Assembly (NCBI GenBank): GCA_029961685.1
Contig: JARWKL010000003.1
Span: 13,279,782-13,343,781, forward strand
Direction: 5' to 3'
DNA: 64,000 nt
From: Aristolochia californica
Taxonomy: Eukaryota; Streptophyta; Magnoliopsida; Piperales; Aristolochiaceae
Shown: piece by piece, positions 10,020 to 22,514 of the stretch
Numbering within the stretch: the stretch's first letter is position 1
Layout of the letters: each line of letters starts with the position of its first letter
Position numbers and translations under genes: made by a program
Notes under the pieces: generated by a model
Seen by the model: only the letters and a program-made list of their open reading frames with translations
Database searches by the model: none
What the model was told of the DNA's origin: nothing

Positions 10020-11159
10020 ATGAGGCCATATGTGTTCACCAATCTTTGTAATTTGCTAAGAAATAGGATACTTCTTGCTGACACCTACTACATTAAAGTT
10101 GAAGAACAAGTTGCAATATTCATTGTTACCATATGTCAGGGCCAAAGATATACAGTGTCAATGGAATGGTTCAGATGCTCACTTTAGACTATTAGTACAT
10201 ATTTCAATAGAGTACTAAAGGTGATACTGAAATTGAAAAATGATTATATACATCCTCTTTCAACTAGAAATGTTCATAAAAAAATAGCAGGTAATGATAA
10301 GTACTGTGTGCATTTTAAGATAAACAACTATTGTTTATGTATTTATTCATTTAAAAGAATAACATATTAACTTTCAATGTGAAAATATTAAAATTGCATA
10401 GGAGCAATTGATGGGACTTATATAAAGGCTTATATTATTGGCAAGGACATCGCTAGGTTTTGGAATTAGAAACAATAGTTATCACAAAATGTGATGGCAA
10501 TATGTAATTTTAATATGGACTTCACTTTTGTAGTAGTTAGATAGGAAGGATCGATAGCCGATGCTCGCATTTTATGCACACATTAGATGCATCAAACGGG
10601 CTTGTAGTCCCAAGAGGTAATATGCTTGTTTTATTAATTTATATTTCTACTTGTTAGCTTTAGGCATATTAATCATTATTGTTATTTCATATTGTAGGAA
10701 AGTACTACTTGGTAGATGTTGGGTATCCAAAGTTGCCTAGTTTTGTGGCACCTTATCATTCAACTACATATCATTTAAATGAATATGATGAAAATCATCT
10801 CCCTCAAATGATTTCAAAGTTATTCAACCATCAACATTCATCATTAAGAGGCATAATTGAGAGAACTTTTGGTATGTGGAAGCAATGGCTTGTAATTTTG
10901 GATTGAACACTTCCACACCCATACATGACTCAAGTAAAAATTGTCATTGCACGTTGTATTATTCACAATTTTTTTATAGATATTAGATCACAATGAGGGA
11001 TTGAAGGAGAGGAACTAGTAGAAGATATAGGGGATGATCTAGAATTTGGATAAGTTCAATAAGAAGATGAAGATGATTTAGAGGAACTAATTAACCAACC
11101 TATAGTTTGAGTATCAAGGAGAAAGAGAAATGAACAAACTGAATTAGCTAATCTTTAGT
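10020..11159 (+). pseudogene. PIF/Harbinger DDE transposase relic (DDE_Tnp_4)
   Basis: The likely start is ATG at 10020 (MRPYVFTNLCNLLRNRILLA). Exon 1 holds the helical N-terminal part (KVEEQVAIFIVT..YFNRVLKVILKLKNDYIHPL) and ends near 10289 before a GTAATG donor. Exon 2 begins at 10402 with AIDGTYIKAY, the first catalytic Asp, and continues MAICNFNMDFTFVVV and ADARIL. A second intron (about 10617-10698) leads to GKYYLVDVGYPKLPSFVAPY with the second Asp, and then SSLRGIIERTFGMWKQ with the catalytic Glu. An acidic tail (EELVEDIGDDLEF) follows. All three catalytic residues survive, but at least five in-frame stops are present (for example in exon 1 and after RFWN). Family and intron pattern are clear; the gene is dead. 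Confidence 0.88.
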
Positions 11160-13149
11160 AGTTCAAATGAGAGGCAATATATAGAGTAAAATAGTTGATT
11201 TAACATGGCCCATATATTTTCAAAAAATATTTTTAAATTTTATATTTCACATTTTTTTCTAAAATTTATCGAACAAGTATGGTAATGTATGAGACTGATT
11301 ATTAATTTTTATTTATTTTCCTGAAAAAGACATTAACAGGTTTATATGAAAATTTTAAAAAAAATTCATGTAATTTCCTAGTAAGTTGTACTGTGCACTT
11401 GCTTTGGTCTCTAGTGCTCAACGTATATCTGTTATTAATATTGAAACTGTTACGTTCAACATTTCTCTGTGATTAATGTTGAAATCATATTGTTGCGGTG
11501 GATGCCCTCTATGAGAGGTATTCCTTTTTAAGTTGGGATGCAGCATCACAGTCGCAATAGTTGTCCCTGCACTTATCCAGGTAAACACAGTTCGTCCAAA
11601 AGGAATCTTGCTCCGATTAATCCAGGTTCACAGATGTTGTTAAGAGCACCTCTTGTTATTGCTCTTGTAAAAAGGTTCTGGTGACTGGAATTAAGACATG
11701 GATAAGTTGTATAGAGAGAATCGGAGTCTAAGATTCTTAAGATTTTAGACTATGTAAAGAGTTCCCATTTCTTTTCTTCTGTCATTTCCATGAACATGAG
11801 TGCATGAAAGCAAAAGTGTTTTCCGTGGCACGGAATTGAATAATATTTTAAGTGAAATGCTCCAAATCATGGCTCTTTCCTCTCTCAATGGACTCGAACC
11901 TTTTTCACACCCTTTATCCCAGTTTTGTCTCTTCTTCTCCCTCGGTGTGTCGTAATTTGCACCCTTGCCGGCCACCAGAAAAATGCTGATATTCAGAATC
12001 GTTACTTGATCCTCAGCCCGTCCTTCCCTTCATTCATTTTACAAGTTTTTGATCTTGCAAATCGTCCCGGCTTTAAGACGAATATAAAAATTCCATGGCA
12101 AATCGTCTCTTCTAGGAAGAGAAGTGGGATTATATGAAGCGTTTGGCGGAAGAGTGGGAACGAGGGAGAGTTACCAGACAAGAGTTTGGTGGCTTTCGAA
12201 GCCAAACGCACCACCTCTGTGGTGCTGTCCTTTCTCTCTCGGCCCTCTCTCCCTATATACAACTCGCATACGTTATCTCTATCTTTCTTTCTTCATTGGT
12301 GTCAACCCATTCTTCCATTTCTGCAGAAAACGTGTATTACTTAGATCTGCATCTTATGGTCTTTCCTCATCCCTCTCTTTGGCAGAGTTAGGATGGCCTT
12401 CAATGACATCGTTTTCTATTGAAACGAAGTTCCAGATGCTACATCAAGAAATACTATTTTTCGATGGAATTATTTGGAATCTTGGTATCTAAAGAGATCA
12501 TATTAAAAATTTGCCCAAAAATAAATATAATTTTATGAAAAAAAATCCTACCCATGTACTAATCTGATTGTATTTCTAACTTCTCATGATTTAAAATTAT
12601 CCTAAAGAAAAAATAATACCATTTATCTTATGATTCCACCTACATCTTCCTGTAACTTCATTTTTAGGGGAAAAAAAGCCACAAACTGTAAAAGTTTCAC
12701 AATTTGTCTGCAACAATGGACCTCTCACTACGTAAGTGTCCCAAGTAAAAGAGCGAGTTGATTACCCATTGACTAAATCTGATCGATCATCTAAAAAAAG
12801 GCTGATCAACCCAATACGAAAACTTCAAACTTAAAAAATAGAATTCCGAAGTGCTTCTCATTAACACCTCAAAGAAAAACTTTAAGCAGATTGGCCTTCG
12901 ATCTTGTGGATCATCCACCCTTCGCACCCGAAGCAAGAACCCTGCGACGTGATTGATTCAGGACATCAAATAAAAAAGAACCCAGAATGGTACTGGGTTG
13001 GTACGGCGATGACCTCATTGCTCCTTCCCTCTTCTGTTGATCCAAAGAGAGACGATCGAATTCTGTTCAACTTTAGTCAGTGTAAGGCGCGTGTTTCACT
13101 CATCTCAATCTGCTTCCGTGTAACGATGAAAGTGGGTCCTGAATGCGGG
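11160..13149. other. Upstream intergenic region of the ALMT gene
   Basis: No transposon coding and no clear gene. A pyrimidine-rich stretch at 12220-12300 and several overlapping ORFs at 12124-12492 have no recognisable domain. A perfect 9-bp inverted repeat (gcgtttggc at 12138, gccaaacgc at 12205) is the only structure I noted. The last ~300 bp are the likely proximal promoter of the downstream gene. Confidence 0.45.
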
Positions 13150-13157
13150 TATAAATA
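13150..13157 (+). promoter_or_regulatory. Candidate TATA box of the ALMT gene
   Basis: TATAAATA stands 67-74 bp upstream of the ATG at 13224, a spacing that would leave a short 5' leader. No transcript evidence is available. Confidence 0.5.
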
Positions 13158-13223
13158 TCTGCCACGCTACTCCTTCTTTAACTTCTCTGATCGATCGAAA
13201 GAGATATTCTCGAAAAGCACAGA

Positions 13224-13542
13224 ATGGAGACCGTGATACACATCAGGGGTGATGAAAGAGCCGCTTCCGATGTTTTTAAGAAGGAGAAGCCATCTCTTTT
13301 CTCGGTCTTTTCTTCTCAATTGCATAAGATTGGAGGAGAAGACTCCAGGAAATTTATTCACAGCATCAAGGTTGGACTCGCTCTGGTTCTCGTCTCTCTC
13401 CTCTATCTGGTTCGGCGCCTTTACGACCAAGTTGGAGATAATGCCATGTGGGCGATCATGACTGTTGTGGTTATGTTCGAGTTTTATGCAGGTATAACGT
13501 CATGCAAGCTTTTATGTTCCGTCATTCTTCATGGTTCCCATT

Positions 13543-13580
<38 letters not shown>

Positions 13581-16500
13581 GACCAGCTGAGTTCGCAAAG
13601 AGTAAGCTAGTACAATATATATATTTTGCCGATTTAAACGTGCTTGCTTTATTTGCTGCATTAACATTAATGATCAGGCTGATGAGAATAACCAATAATC
13701 ACAAACCGTTTCTGGAGACTTGAATTATCAAACAATTCTTAGCTGCATCTCTCTCTTTCGACATTAGTCCAACCAGTGTGAAATTTCCAAGGAGTACTGC
13801 TTCTGCAACTGAACATGCATGCCTCCATTGCCGTATGAAAAACAAGCATTCTCGGAAGTGGGATATCATTGTTAAGGTTCCATTTCCTCCATTGCCAGCA
13901 GCAGTTTTGGCAGAGAGTGTGTGTGAAGTTAGATCATAATGTTGCTGTTTGAGCAATTTACGAATGATTTCACTTGTCGATTTGACCGACCAAAACTAAC
14001 GTCGGATACATATTAGGTGCGACGCTGAGCAAGGGCTTGAATCGTGGAATGGGCACTATCGTGGGAGGTGGGTTGGGTTGTTTGGCAGCTTTTTTGGCTC
14101 GTCAGGTTGGCAAGAGTTCCAGGGCCGTCGCCATTGGCGTGTCTGTGTTTATCTTCGGTAAGCATCTTTTACGAATCCCTTATTTTAATCCAAATCATCT
14201 TAAAAATTGCAGCTTTTTTTGTTCTTAGTCTTTATCGTCCACCATGAACAAACTTTCGGATTATTATTTCAGAAGATCGGAATAACACAGCGATAATTTT
14301 GTTACTGGAGTGGAGTGTGAGTCACCGGGGTTGTGCCACACCATACGCGTCGCCATGGCTGTGGAGACGTTTACTCCTTTTCGGTTTTTCATGACTTGAA
14401 CAAAAGAAAAATACTAGGAACTTGGAAGGAAGTAGCCATTAACGATCGAATTCGATTCTTTAATGGCCTGGATTCCTCACCAATTAGACGCAGACTTTAG
14501 AAGAAAAAACACAAAAAGAAGAAAAAGAAATAAATGACGATGCACGTCAAGTTAAACTTTCCTTCAGAATATGTATAAAAAACAGTGCTGATTTTGATAT
14601 TTCAGGGTCGTTAGCAACTTACGCCCGGATGATCCCTAGCGTCAAGAAAAAATTTGATTACGGGGCTATGATCTTCATTCTCACGTTCAATCTAATCGCT
14701 GTTTCGGGCGCCCGCGTCGAGGAGATTATCAAGTTAACAATTGAACGCCTCATCACAATTGCAATGGGTTTCACAATCTGCATCTTCGTGAACCTGTTAA
14801 TTTTCCCCATCTGGGCCAGCGATGAGCTTCATGGTGCCTTAGTCGACAAATTTGATTGTCTTGCCCGTTCGATTGAAGGTAAATTATCTGAATTTTACCT
14901 CATTAAGAAATGTGGATTTGCCGAAAAAAAAATCATGCTTTAGAAGGGAATGCTATCGACTTCCAACCCTTGGGCCTTTTACCATGTCAGCATGTATAGG
15001 AGTTATTCAGTATGTGTCCACTCATGTAACATCGACCAACTTAAAATATGTGCCCACAAAGGTGATATGTGATAAACCTATAATGTTATTTATGTGATAC
15101 CCACATAAAATATCTCATATTAAAGACATGGTAATGAGATCACTTGGCTTGATGTTAATAGAGCTAAGTCTTCAAGAAAGGAGCTCATTCACACCAAACC
15201 AAGTGATTGGCCACGTTCAATGCCTTCTTGGATTGGATATATACGTAAAAGAAGCATAGTTTCAATGCATGAGGTATGTATGTCTTTGCGCACATAAAAA
15301 TGAGAATTTATTGAAGGATTTTAATGGCAGGTGTATGTGAGTCATGCAAACATAGTTTATGTTGAATATTAAACTTGACTGGAATCAAAGAATCGGTTGA
15401 AGGGCTTATTCTCATTTAAATAGTGCAAACAATATGTCATTGAAAAATTATATCTGTACAGGCTCCAATTAATCAAACAAGGATTGATGTTTTCTACAAT
15501 TAAGTTATTACCAATTTACTACAGGTTATTCAACAAAATCGAAAATACATACATGATGCATCTAGAGAATGTATTTGGTTACAAGTCATTAAATGTAGAA
15601 GTGTTTTTTGAATAGTATGAATACCCGTGTACTCAAGCTTTGAATAAGCAAGCAATTGAATCAAGAATTCCTTTTATCGTTTGTTTTTCTTCTTCCTTTC
15701 TCTTTCTTTGAGTTACTTGCCCACCTTTGCTTCCAATAGTTTAGTTAATAGTAGCCTTCTCATGTCACTCAAAGAAAAAAACATAATTAGATTAATGTAA
15801 AACATATAGTTTTAGTGATACTACAAACCTTCATATGCATGATCATTTCTTACAAGTGCCACAACAGTTTAAAGCCTCTCTTGTAAAATTAATGGATTTA
15901 AAATCAATTTACCTTGTATTTCATGACAGATTGCCTGCAAGAGTACTTCAATCTGATTGATAATGAGAAGTCAGAAACAAGCTCCAAACCGAATGGGTGC
16001 CTCTCTGTGCTCTACTCTAAAGCAAAAGACGAGTCACTGGTTTGTATGGAGTGGATTGAGTTTTATAGCTTCTGTTCTTAAATTCCTGACAAAAAGGAGT
16101 GCTAAAGCATGTTCTGGTTTTATGTTTCAGGCCAACTTTGCAAGATGGGAGCCATGGCATGGAAAATTTGGATTCCGTTATCCTGGCAACAAGTATCTAC
16201 ACATTGCCAAGTTGCTTAGAGAGTTGGCTGCCTCTGTCTTTGCATTGAAGGAATTTCTACACTCCCATACTCAGGCATATATGGACTTTCTTCCTTTCAT
16301 ATATCAAAATGAACTCAGGGAACTGTTTGTCTAAATTCATTTTTCTGTTTTTCCACAGTGGTCTCCACCTTGCTCAAAGATGGCAATCAAGGAGCCTTGT
16401 GAAGCTCTTGGGACAATCTTAAGCTTCATCTTGACAGAACTTGGAGACTGTATCTTTAAGACCAGGAAATACCAAGCACAAGAATTAGTTGCAAGCAAAT

Positions 16501-16694
16501 TACACTCGACAAGGCTAATACTGAGCCTAGCCTTGTCTGATTCAAAGATCATGAAAGTGGAAAATGGGAATGATGCCATCAGTGGTGGACTACTCGTAAG
16601 CTTTGTGATCTCATTGATGAATATTGCAAACAAAGTTGAAGCATTAGCTAAAGAGGTTGAAGAACTTGGAGTTGTTGCTAGTTTCCCTCAATAG
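13224..16694 (+). CDS. Aluminium-activated malate transporter (ALMT) family anion channel, six exons
   Basis: Exons: 13224-13491, 14017-14157, 14606-14878, 15930-16039, 16131-16274, 16359-16694; the joined frame is 1272 nt, 423 residues, without internal stops. ALMTs are plant anion channels passing malate and other anions across the plasma membrane or tonoplast. The N-terminal half has the usual closely spaced membrane segments: KVGLALVLVSLLYLV (about residue 50), AMWAIMTVVVMFEF (about 75), GGGLGCLAAFLA, AVAIGVSVFIFG, YGAMIFILTFNLIAVSG and a final ITIAMGFTICIFVNLLIF. Family signatures include FEFYAGATLSKGLNRGMGT across the exon 1/2 junction and the cytosolic ARWEPWHGKF (usually WEPxHGxF). 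The helical C-terminal half ends with VEELGVVASFPQ. The ATG is in frame with the family N terminus. Introns 1-4 have GT-AG ends. Intron 5 appears to use a GC donor at 16275, the only choice giving the right phase and a reasonable intron length. Paralogue and target membrane cannot be told from sequence alone. The length is at the short end for the family. Confidence 0.93.
13545..13579. repeat. (TC)n microsatellite in ALMT intron 1
   Basis: An uninterrupted run of about 17 TC units lies 54 bp after the intron 1 donor. Likely length-polymorphic. Confidence 0.95.
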
Positions 16695-16773
16695 AAGCTG
16701 CAACAGCTAGCTGCGACGTCCCTAACCTGCACAATCTCGGTGCAAGCAGTTTTTGGTCATTCTATGGATATAA

Positions 16774-16779
16774 AATAAA
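16774..16779 (+). terminator. Candidate polyadenylation signal of the ALMT gene
   Basis: AATAAA lies 80 bp after the stop codon in an A-rich stretch (ataaaataaaat). Plant signals are loose, so this is only a candidate. Confidence 0.4.
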
Positions 16780-16862
16780 ATTGTAGTTATGAGCAGAGAT
16801 ATGAGTGGTTAGGGTGTCCTCAAATGTATACATAACACACTACAGTAAGCAAACAATACATC

Positions 16863-17270
16863 TGTCAACAGTTTCTAGCTTAGAAAAATCTCCTAGTGAA
16901 TTCTTACAGTAAGCAAGCAATACAAAGATTATCTCCCTACGAATTCGTATAGTAAGAACTGGAAATGGCTACTATTTATTAAAGAATAGTTCCACATAGA
17001 TTAGTGAGTATAAAGATCTTTAGTTTATTAATTGGGAAAAAAATTTCCTAAGTTGGCTAGTCATTTTGGGATAGTCCTTAGACCCAATTTCACATGGTAT
17101 CAGGAGTCCTCGTCGATCCTCTGTCTCCCGATTTCATTTCTTGTTTTTTTTTTTTTTTTACGGGGAACCCCTCTTCCGCCACTCATCACTACCGTCGCAG
17201 TGTTGACAGCCCCGTCACGCTCCTTATTGGCAACTAGAGAACTTGGGAACCTTATGCGCTTACCACTCTC
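16863..17270 (+). repeat. LTR remnant with + strand PBS and short leader
   Basis: The sequence ends TTTCACA at 17094 and is followed directly by TGGTATCAGGAG, matching the tRNA-Met PBS at 11 of 12 places counting from TGGTATCAG. The outer LTR end is uncertain; TGTCAACAG at about 16863 is one candidate. The leader after the PBS is lost by about 17270, and there is no gag. A ~20-bp direct repeat (cagtaagcaa..caataca) appears at about 16842 and 16906. Confidence 0.5.
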
Positions 17271-19305
17271 TCCATGACAAAAGGCAGTACGGAAAAGATG
17301 AACACTGATATATTTGTACACGATGCAGCACACTGATGAATTATCCTTTTAATGCAATTAAAAGGAGAAAATGATTTTTAAAGAAAAAAAACATGAACTG
17401 TTGCGAAAAATCACAGAATACAGAGAAGATCAAATACATAAATGCTCCCGAAAAAATAAAAAAGAAGAAGATAAAGATGCAGGAGAGAAGACACACTGGA
17501 ATGATCTCTTGTTATCTTATAATTCATAGTAGCAGAACAACTTACAAGATGACCCTGCACAAAAGACCAATACAGAGTTTCACCAATACACACCTCTCTC
17601 TTTTTCTGCCCAGCTTTGCTTTGCAAAGAGAAGCACAGCCTCCAGAACTATGATCTCAGACATTCACTACCAAGCCAATGACTCCAAGTTAGAGTCCAAC
17701 AAACCTTATCGATTTTCAAAAATTCCATTCTGTACAACCATACTTTGGAAGTGTAATTTGTTTAGTCTGTCTAAAGCATCGTATTTATACCTTGATCAGT
17801 TTCGATTAGAATAAAGCATATTCATTATAACTGGATCAACTCTAACTAAAATATTAATATATCACGAAGAAAAGAACCCAAGATAACTCAGGTCGTTCAA
17901 TTTAACATTCCAAAAGAATCTCTGCTGACCCAGAATATAAAACATTGGTGGACTGATCTGCCTCTCACTTGAAAACTTCCAAAACCTGAATTCATGAGCA
18001 CTATTATCTTTCATTACTCGTAGATCAGCCAGCCTGTAGAAGTGGAGACGCCACTTTATTCGGCGGGCTGAGGTGCAAACCACTCAGTCCATCCATTGCT
18101 TCTCACCAGACGCCAGAACCATTAGTCCTTTTCTTACACAGTTTAGTTGTGCTACAACAACATATTAGTTAGTGGTTGTGAACCGATAAAAACTAGAAAA
18201 AAAATTAGCAAAGAAGAGGAAGAAACATCATCACAAGGTTTGGAATAAATTGACACCATCTTTATCGCTTACAAGCTTGTGGCCATGGTCCCCCATTTTG
18301 GAGATATGTTCCCGAAGAGTTTTGGAGTTTTCTTACTGTTCCTTCTTTGGGATGGACTATTTGTAACACTGAAGCCATAGCGCACTAACCCATTCAAATA
18401 TGAAAGATAAGGTGGTCATGCTGTCATGACCAAAAATTGTGATAATGGAACCTGCTCTTCTATTATTATAGTATGTGAAGTTTGTCTCTTGAAAAATGCA
18501 AGTAAGACACTCAATCAATGTGGTCATATTATATTTTTAGTGGAGTACCTAAGGTTGCCACTACTAAGCAATGCTACCCATATCACCTTTATGTGATACA
18601 TATTGAACATCACTATCACATTTTAAGGTGGGTGACATGGTATTAAAATTATTGTATATTGGGGGTTGTAATACTATCTATTTTATCCTATACATGCACA
18701 ATATAATACCGATGCATAATCTTTATAGACATATCATTTTAAATTTCAAGGTTTTCAATGTATTACAAAGATCTGTATGGGCATCTATCTACTTAGTCCA
18801 CTTGAATGGCATGATTGCCCAGATTGCCAAGAAGCTGATCCCTATGGTCTTGTGAGAAATTTAAATGAAAAAACCAGAAAATTGAAAAAAATTAGTTGAA
18901 ATTTGAATTTTTTTTTTATAGAAAGGGCATAGGGGCAAAATACATAAATCTATAAATCTGACAAAAAAAAAACTATTAGCAGGCCAAATAAACCTATGAC
19001 TATCGATACATCATTGAAAATAAACACATTAGTATGGGAGACAAAGTTCAAGGACAAGAAAACCAGCTACCCATCTGACGGAGGTTCCTCACTAAGACTA
19101 TAACTCTACCAATACTTCAAACATTTACATGGCTTTGTATATTGCAAAAAAAGTATAGTATAAGTGCCCAAAACTTGTCAATCCTTTCAAATTTAGCTAA
19201 GACAAACTAAATTTGGAAGAGAAAAATAGTCTAAAATATTCTTTGAGAGTTTATGGTTGTACCACAATATGAGAAAAAAAAAATCAAAATGTTCAATTTT
19301 TTTTT
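17271..19305. other. Intergenic region with no recognisable gene
   Basis: Only short ORFs (17393-17653, 17862-18083, 18628-18855) without family motifs. The stretch is AT-rich with several A and T homopolymers and shows no LTR ends or PBS I could place. Confidence 0.45.
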
Positions 19306-20326
19306 GTCATAGGTGGCTTCTCAAGAGTGGAGGTAAATTGAGATTCTAAGTGAAAATCTAATGCGTATGGAGTGCCAAAATAAAGTGTGGCAGATAATAA
19401 AAAAAAGGACACACCATAAGGAGACAATGAATTTTTGTTCTTGATCTTCCTTTAATAGTAGTATCCACATAAAAACCCTTGCTCAGGAAAATACCACTAA
19501 TTACTCTATTAGTTGAAAATACAAGGTTCTCTTTAAGCCACGGGTAATCTCTAGTTACACAAATTGATCTCTCCCAAAAAGATTCAACACAAACTAGATT
19601 CCAACTCTTGCTGGCACTCCCTCTCTCGATTTCAGGCTCTAGAATGCCAATTGTTTTAACTATAAGGCACTACTAGAGAACCTGTACAAAAGAAAGTATA
19701 ACATATAAAAGAACAAAAAAAAACTTATAACTTTATTTTTGGAGAGATGACCCTTTTCCAAGTGAGATCCAAACTTTCAAAACTATAAGCACAAGAGATG
19801 AAATGTGTAGGAGGATCTTGATGGAACTTTGAAGGCAAAGAATGAGAACAGAGATTGGAATGCTTGGGAAATTTTATGAAGCTTAAAAATAATTTTCAGG
19901 AGGTATTGTATGCCAATATAAGCTCAACACTTAGTCCTTTATGAGTTTGGGGCTTATTTATAATTTTTCCAACCAAACTAGTTATTTTTTGCTCTTTACC
20001 AAAAAGTTACAAAAAGTATTGATCGATCAACGAAAATGTATGATCGATCAACCATGTATAACGGCTATATTTTTTTATGTTACCTAAGTCTATTTATTGA
20101 TCAGGGCATCAATCAATGAGTTTTCAACCTTTCTGAAAACTCATTAATCGATCAACCCAATTCTATTGATTGATCATGCTTTATAAAATTGGATATACAA
20201 AATTCTTCATGATTGATGATGCAAAAGAGGATGATCGATCATGCTTTAAGCATCTTGGTAGAATTTTTTATGATCGGTCACGCTTTATAAGTCATACCAG
20301 AGTGCATTTTGGATGATTGATCAAGC
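19306..20326 (-). repeat. Long LTR (R family), copy 1, probably of a SIRE-like copia element
   Basis: Begins tgtcataggtggcttctcaag and matches 24585 onward (gtggcttct..aattgagattct; taaggagac; the lines near 19470 and 24820 on attactctattag). Its distal part (from about 20010) is dense in the palindrome TGATCGATCA. The same distal block is found at 26960-27330. No PBS is visible to its left. At 20327 a second, related LTR start (tgttggccctgatggc) follows directly. Confidence 0.55.
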
Positions 20327-22280
20327 TGTTGGCCCTGATGGCTTTTCAAGAGGGGGAATTGAGTTTTAACAATTTTAAAGCAAGTGAGCTAATTTAAAAT
20401 TTAAATTAATTGTAAATTAAATATGCACACACCACAATCAACATAAAGATGTTTTATTATCAATGTTTCTCTAGTGGTATTCATCACTCAAGAACTCTTG
20501 CTTGGGGAAATCCTCTAATTAGCTCTATTAGCAGGAATTTACACAAAAGAAATTCAATCTCTCTTTTAAGCTATATGTATGCTCAAATAACGGTTATGTA
20601 AATCTCCATGAGACTTTTAGCTATATTCTATCTCCAACAAACTCTTCCATCTAAAATTAATCTCCTAGATCAATCTATGAATACAGACATAAAAATTTTA
20701 AAAGAAGAAAAATTTACACCCTTTGTATTCGATGGAGAGACAACCTTCTACTTTGGAATCTCCAAGTCTTGAACTTTGAAGCACGAATGGAAATGAATTT
20801 TGAGCTTAATTGAATATAGAGCAAGGAAAATTTTGAAAGAGATGGGAATTTTGCAAGAATTGCCTTGAGAAAAGAATGCTAACGAATCCCAACTTTTTGA
20901 GTCATGCACCAACAACCATTAAAACAAAAAATATAAGAAGTATATAACTTTCATTGAGTAAAATACACTTCCATTCCATCGAGAGGATTGATTCTTGCTC
21001 AACACTTCTATTCCACCGAGAAGATTAACATACCTCGATCATAAGCATCACCACTTCGGAATCCTAAACCTACTGCTTTGATACCATGTTAGATTTACGA
21101 TCCCATGTAACAAGTATAAAAAGAAAGAGAAAAGTTAGAAGAAGAAGAGAGGTAGAGGAGACGACGATCAAGAGTGAACCTCCCCCCCTCCCTAAGTCTA
21201 TTTATTGATCAGGGCCTCAATCAATGAGTTTTCAACCTTTCTGAAAACTCATTAATCGATCAACCCAATTCTATTGATTGATCATGCTTTATAAAATTGG
21301 ATATACAAAATTCTTCATGATTGATGATGCAAAAGAGGATGATCGATCATGCTTTAAGCATCTTGGTAGCATTTTTTATGATCGATCACGCTTTATAAGT
21401 CATACTAGAGTGCATTTTGGATGATTGATCAAGCTGTTGGCCCTGATGGCTTCTCAAGAGGGGGAGCTGAGTTTTAACAATTTTAAAGCAAGTGAGCTAA
21501 TTTAAAATTTAAATCAATTGTAAAGTAAATATGCACACATCACAATCAACATAAAGATGTTTTATTATCGATGTTTCTCTAGTGGTATTCATCGCTCAAG
21601 AACTCTTGCTTGAGGAAATCCTCTAATTAGCTCTATTAGCTGGAATTTACACAAAAGAAATTCAATCTCTCTTTTAAACTATATGTATACTCAAATAACG
21701 GTTATGTAAATCTCCATGAAATTTTTAGCTATATTCTAGCTCCAACAAACTCTTCCATCTAAAATTAAGCTCCTAGATCAATCTATGAATACAGACATAA
21801 AAATTTTAAAAGAAGAAATTTACACCCTTTGTATTCGATGGAGAGACAACCTTCTACTTTGGAATCTCCAAGTCTTGAACTTTGAAGCACGAATGGAAAT
21901 GAATTTGGAGCTTAATTGAATATAGAGCAAGGAGAAATTTGAAAGAGATGGGAACTTTGCAAGAATTGCCTTGAGAAAAGAATGCTAACGAATCCCAACT
22001 TTTTGAGTCATGCACCAACAACCATTAAACCAAAAAATATAATAAGTATATAACTTTCACCGAGTAAAATAAACTTCCATTCCATCGAGAGGATTGATTC
22101 TTTCTCAACACTACTATTCCATCGAGAAGATTAACATACCTCGATCATAAGCATCACCACTTCGGAATCCTAAACCTGCTGCTCTGATACCATGTTAGAT
22201 TTACGATCCCATGTAACAAGTAATAAAAAGAAAGAGAAAAGTTAGAAGAAGAAGAGAGGAAGAGGAGACGATGATCAAGT
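20083..22280. repeat. Tandem segmental duplication, ~1.1 kb x 2
   Basis: 20083-21175 and 21191-22280 are near-identical copies at a spacing of 1108 bp, with a ~15-bp C-rich spacer (tgaacctccccccct) between. Both copies contain the tail of an R-family LTR, a second related LTR start (20327 and 21435), and a minus-strand PBS plus LTR start (gataccatgttagattt at 21078 and 22185). Scattered substitutions (for example gggcatc/gggcctc) separate them. The duplication ends inside the LTR, so copy 1 keeps only ~90 bp of it. Confidence 0.88.
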
Positions 22281-22514
22281 GAGACAGGTGGGCTAAGAGA
22301 GAAAGTGAGAGAAGAGAAGAGGGAAGGAGGATTACGGTTAGGTCAAGTACCTAATTACTTCCCCTGCCCCCCCCCCCCTAACCTTACCGTGTATTTATAT
22401 TGTCATACAACTTAAAAATTACATCAATTCCCTTTACCTAAGAGGGGCGGAAAAGGACAACAAATAGAGATATTTTACATCATTGCCACTATACATGAGT
22501 TACATCTTTCAACA
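22193..22514 (-). repeat. LTR with minus-strand PBS
   Basis: About 322 bp, TGTTAGATTT..TTCAACA in + coordinates. The + strand gctctgatacca just left of it (22181-22192) is the exact complement of a TGGTATCAGAGC PBS. It holds a 12-bp C run (22367-22378) and a TATA-like gtatttatatt. The truncated twin starts at 21086. Confidence 0.75.

Larger units (their letters stand above)
8930..11160 (+). mobile_element. PIF/Harbinger DNA transposon relic
   Basis: Two adjacent + strand remnants, a Myb/SANT-like protein tail and a DDE transposase, are the gene pair expected of PIF/Harbinger transposons. I could not place the terminal inverted repeats or the 3-bp (TTA/TAA) target duplication with confidence, so the outer limits are approximate. 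Both frames are broken, so the element cannot act by itself. Confidence 0.75.

Noticed and set aside
9840..11690. Candidate Harbinger terminal inverted repeats (gagcaataacat near 9880, gttattgctctt near 11658)
   Set aside because: Only a short partial match, and the left one would fall inside the element between its two ORFs.
12124..12492. Overlapping ORFs of 122 and 85 codons upstream of ALMT
   Set aside because: Two frames are open over the same stretch, composition is pyrimidine-rich, and no domain, signal or splice pattern supports a protein.
17393..18083. Possible 3' exons of a second gene
   Set aside because: No motif, no consistent frame, and no splice sites joining the short ORFs.
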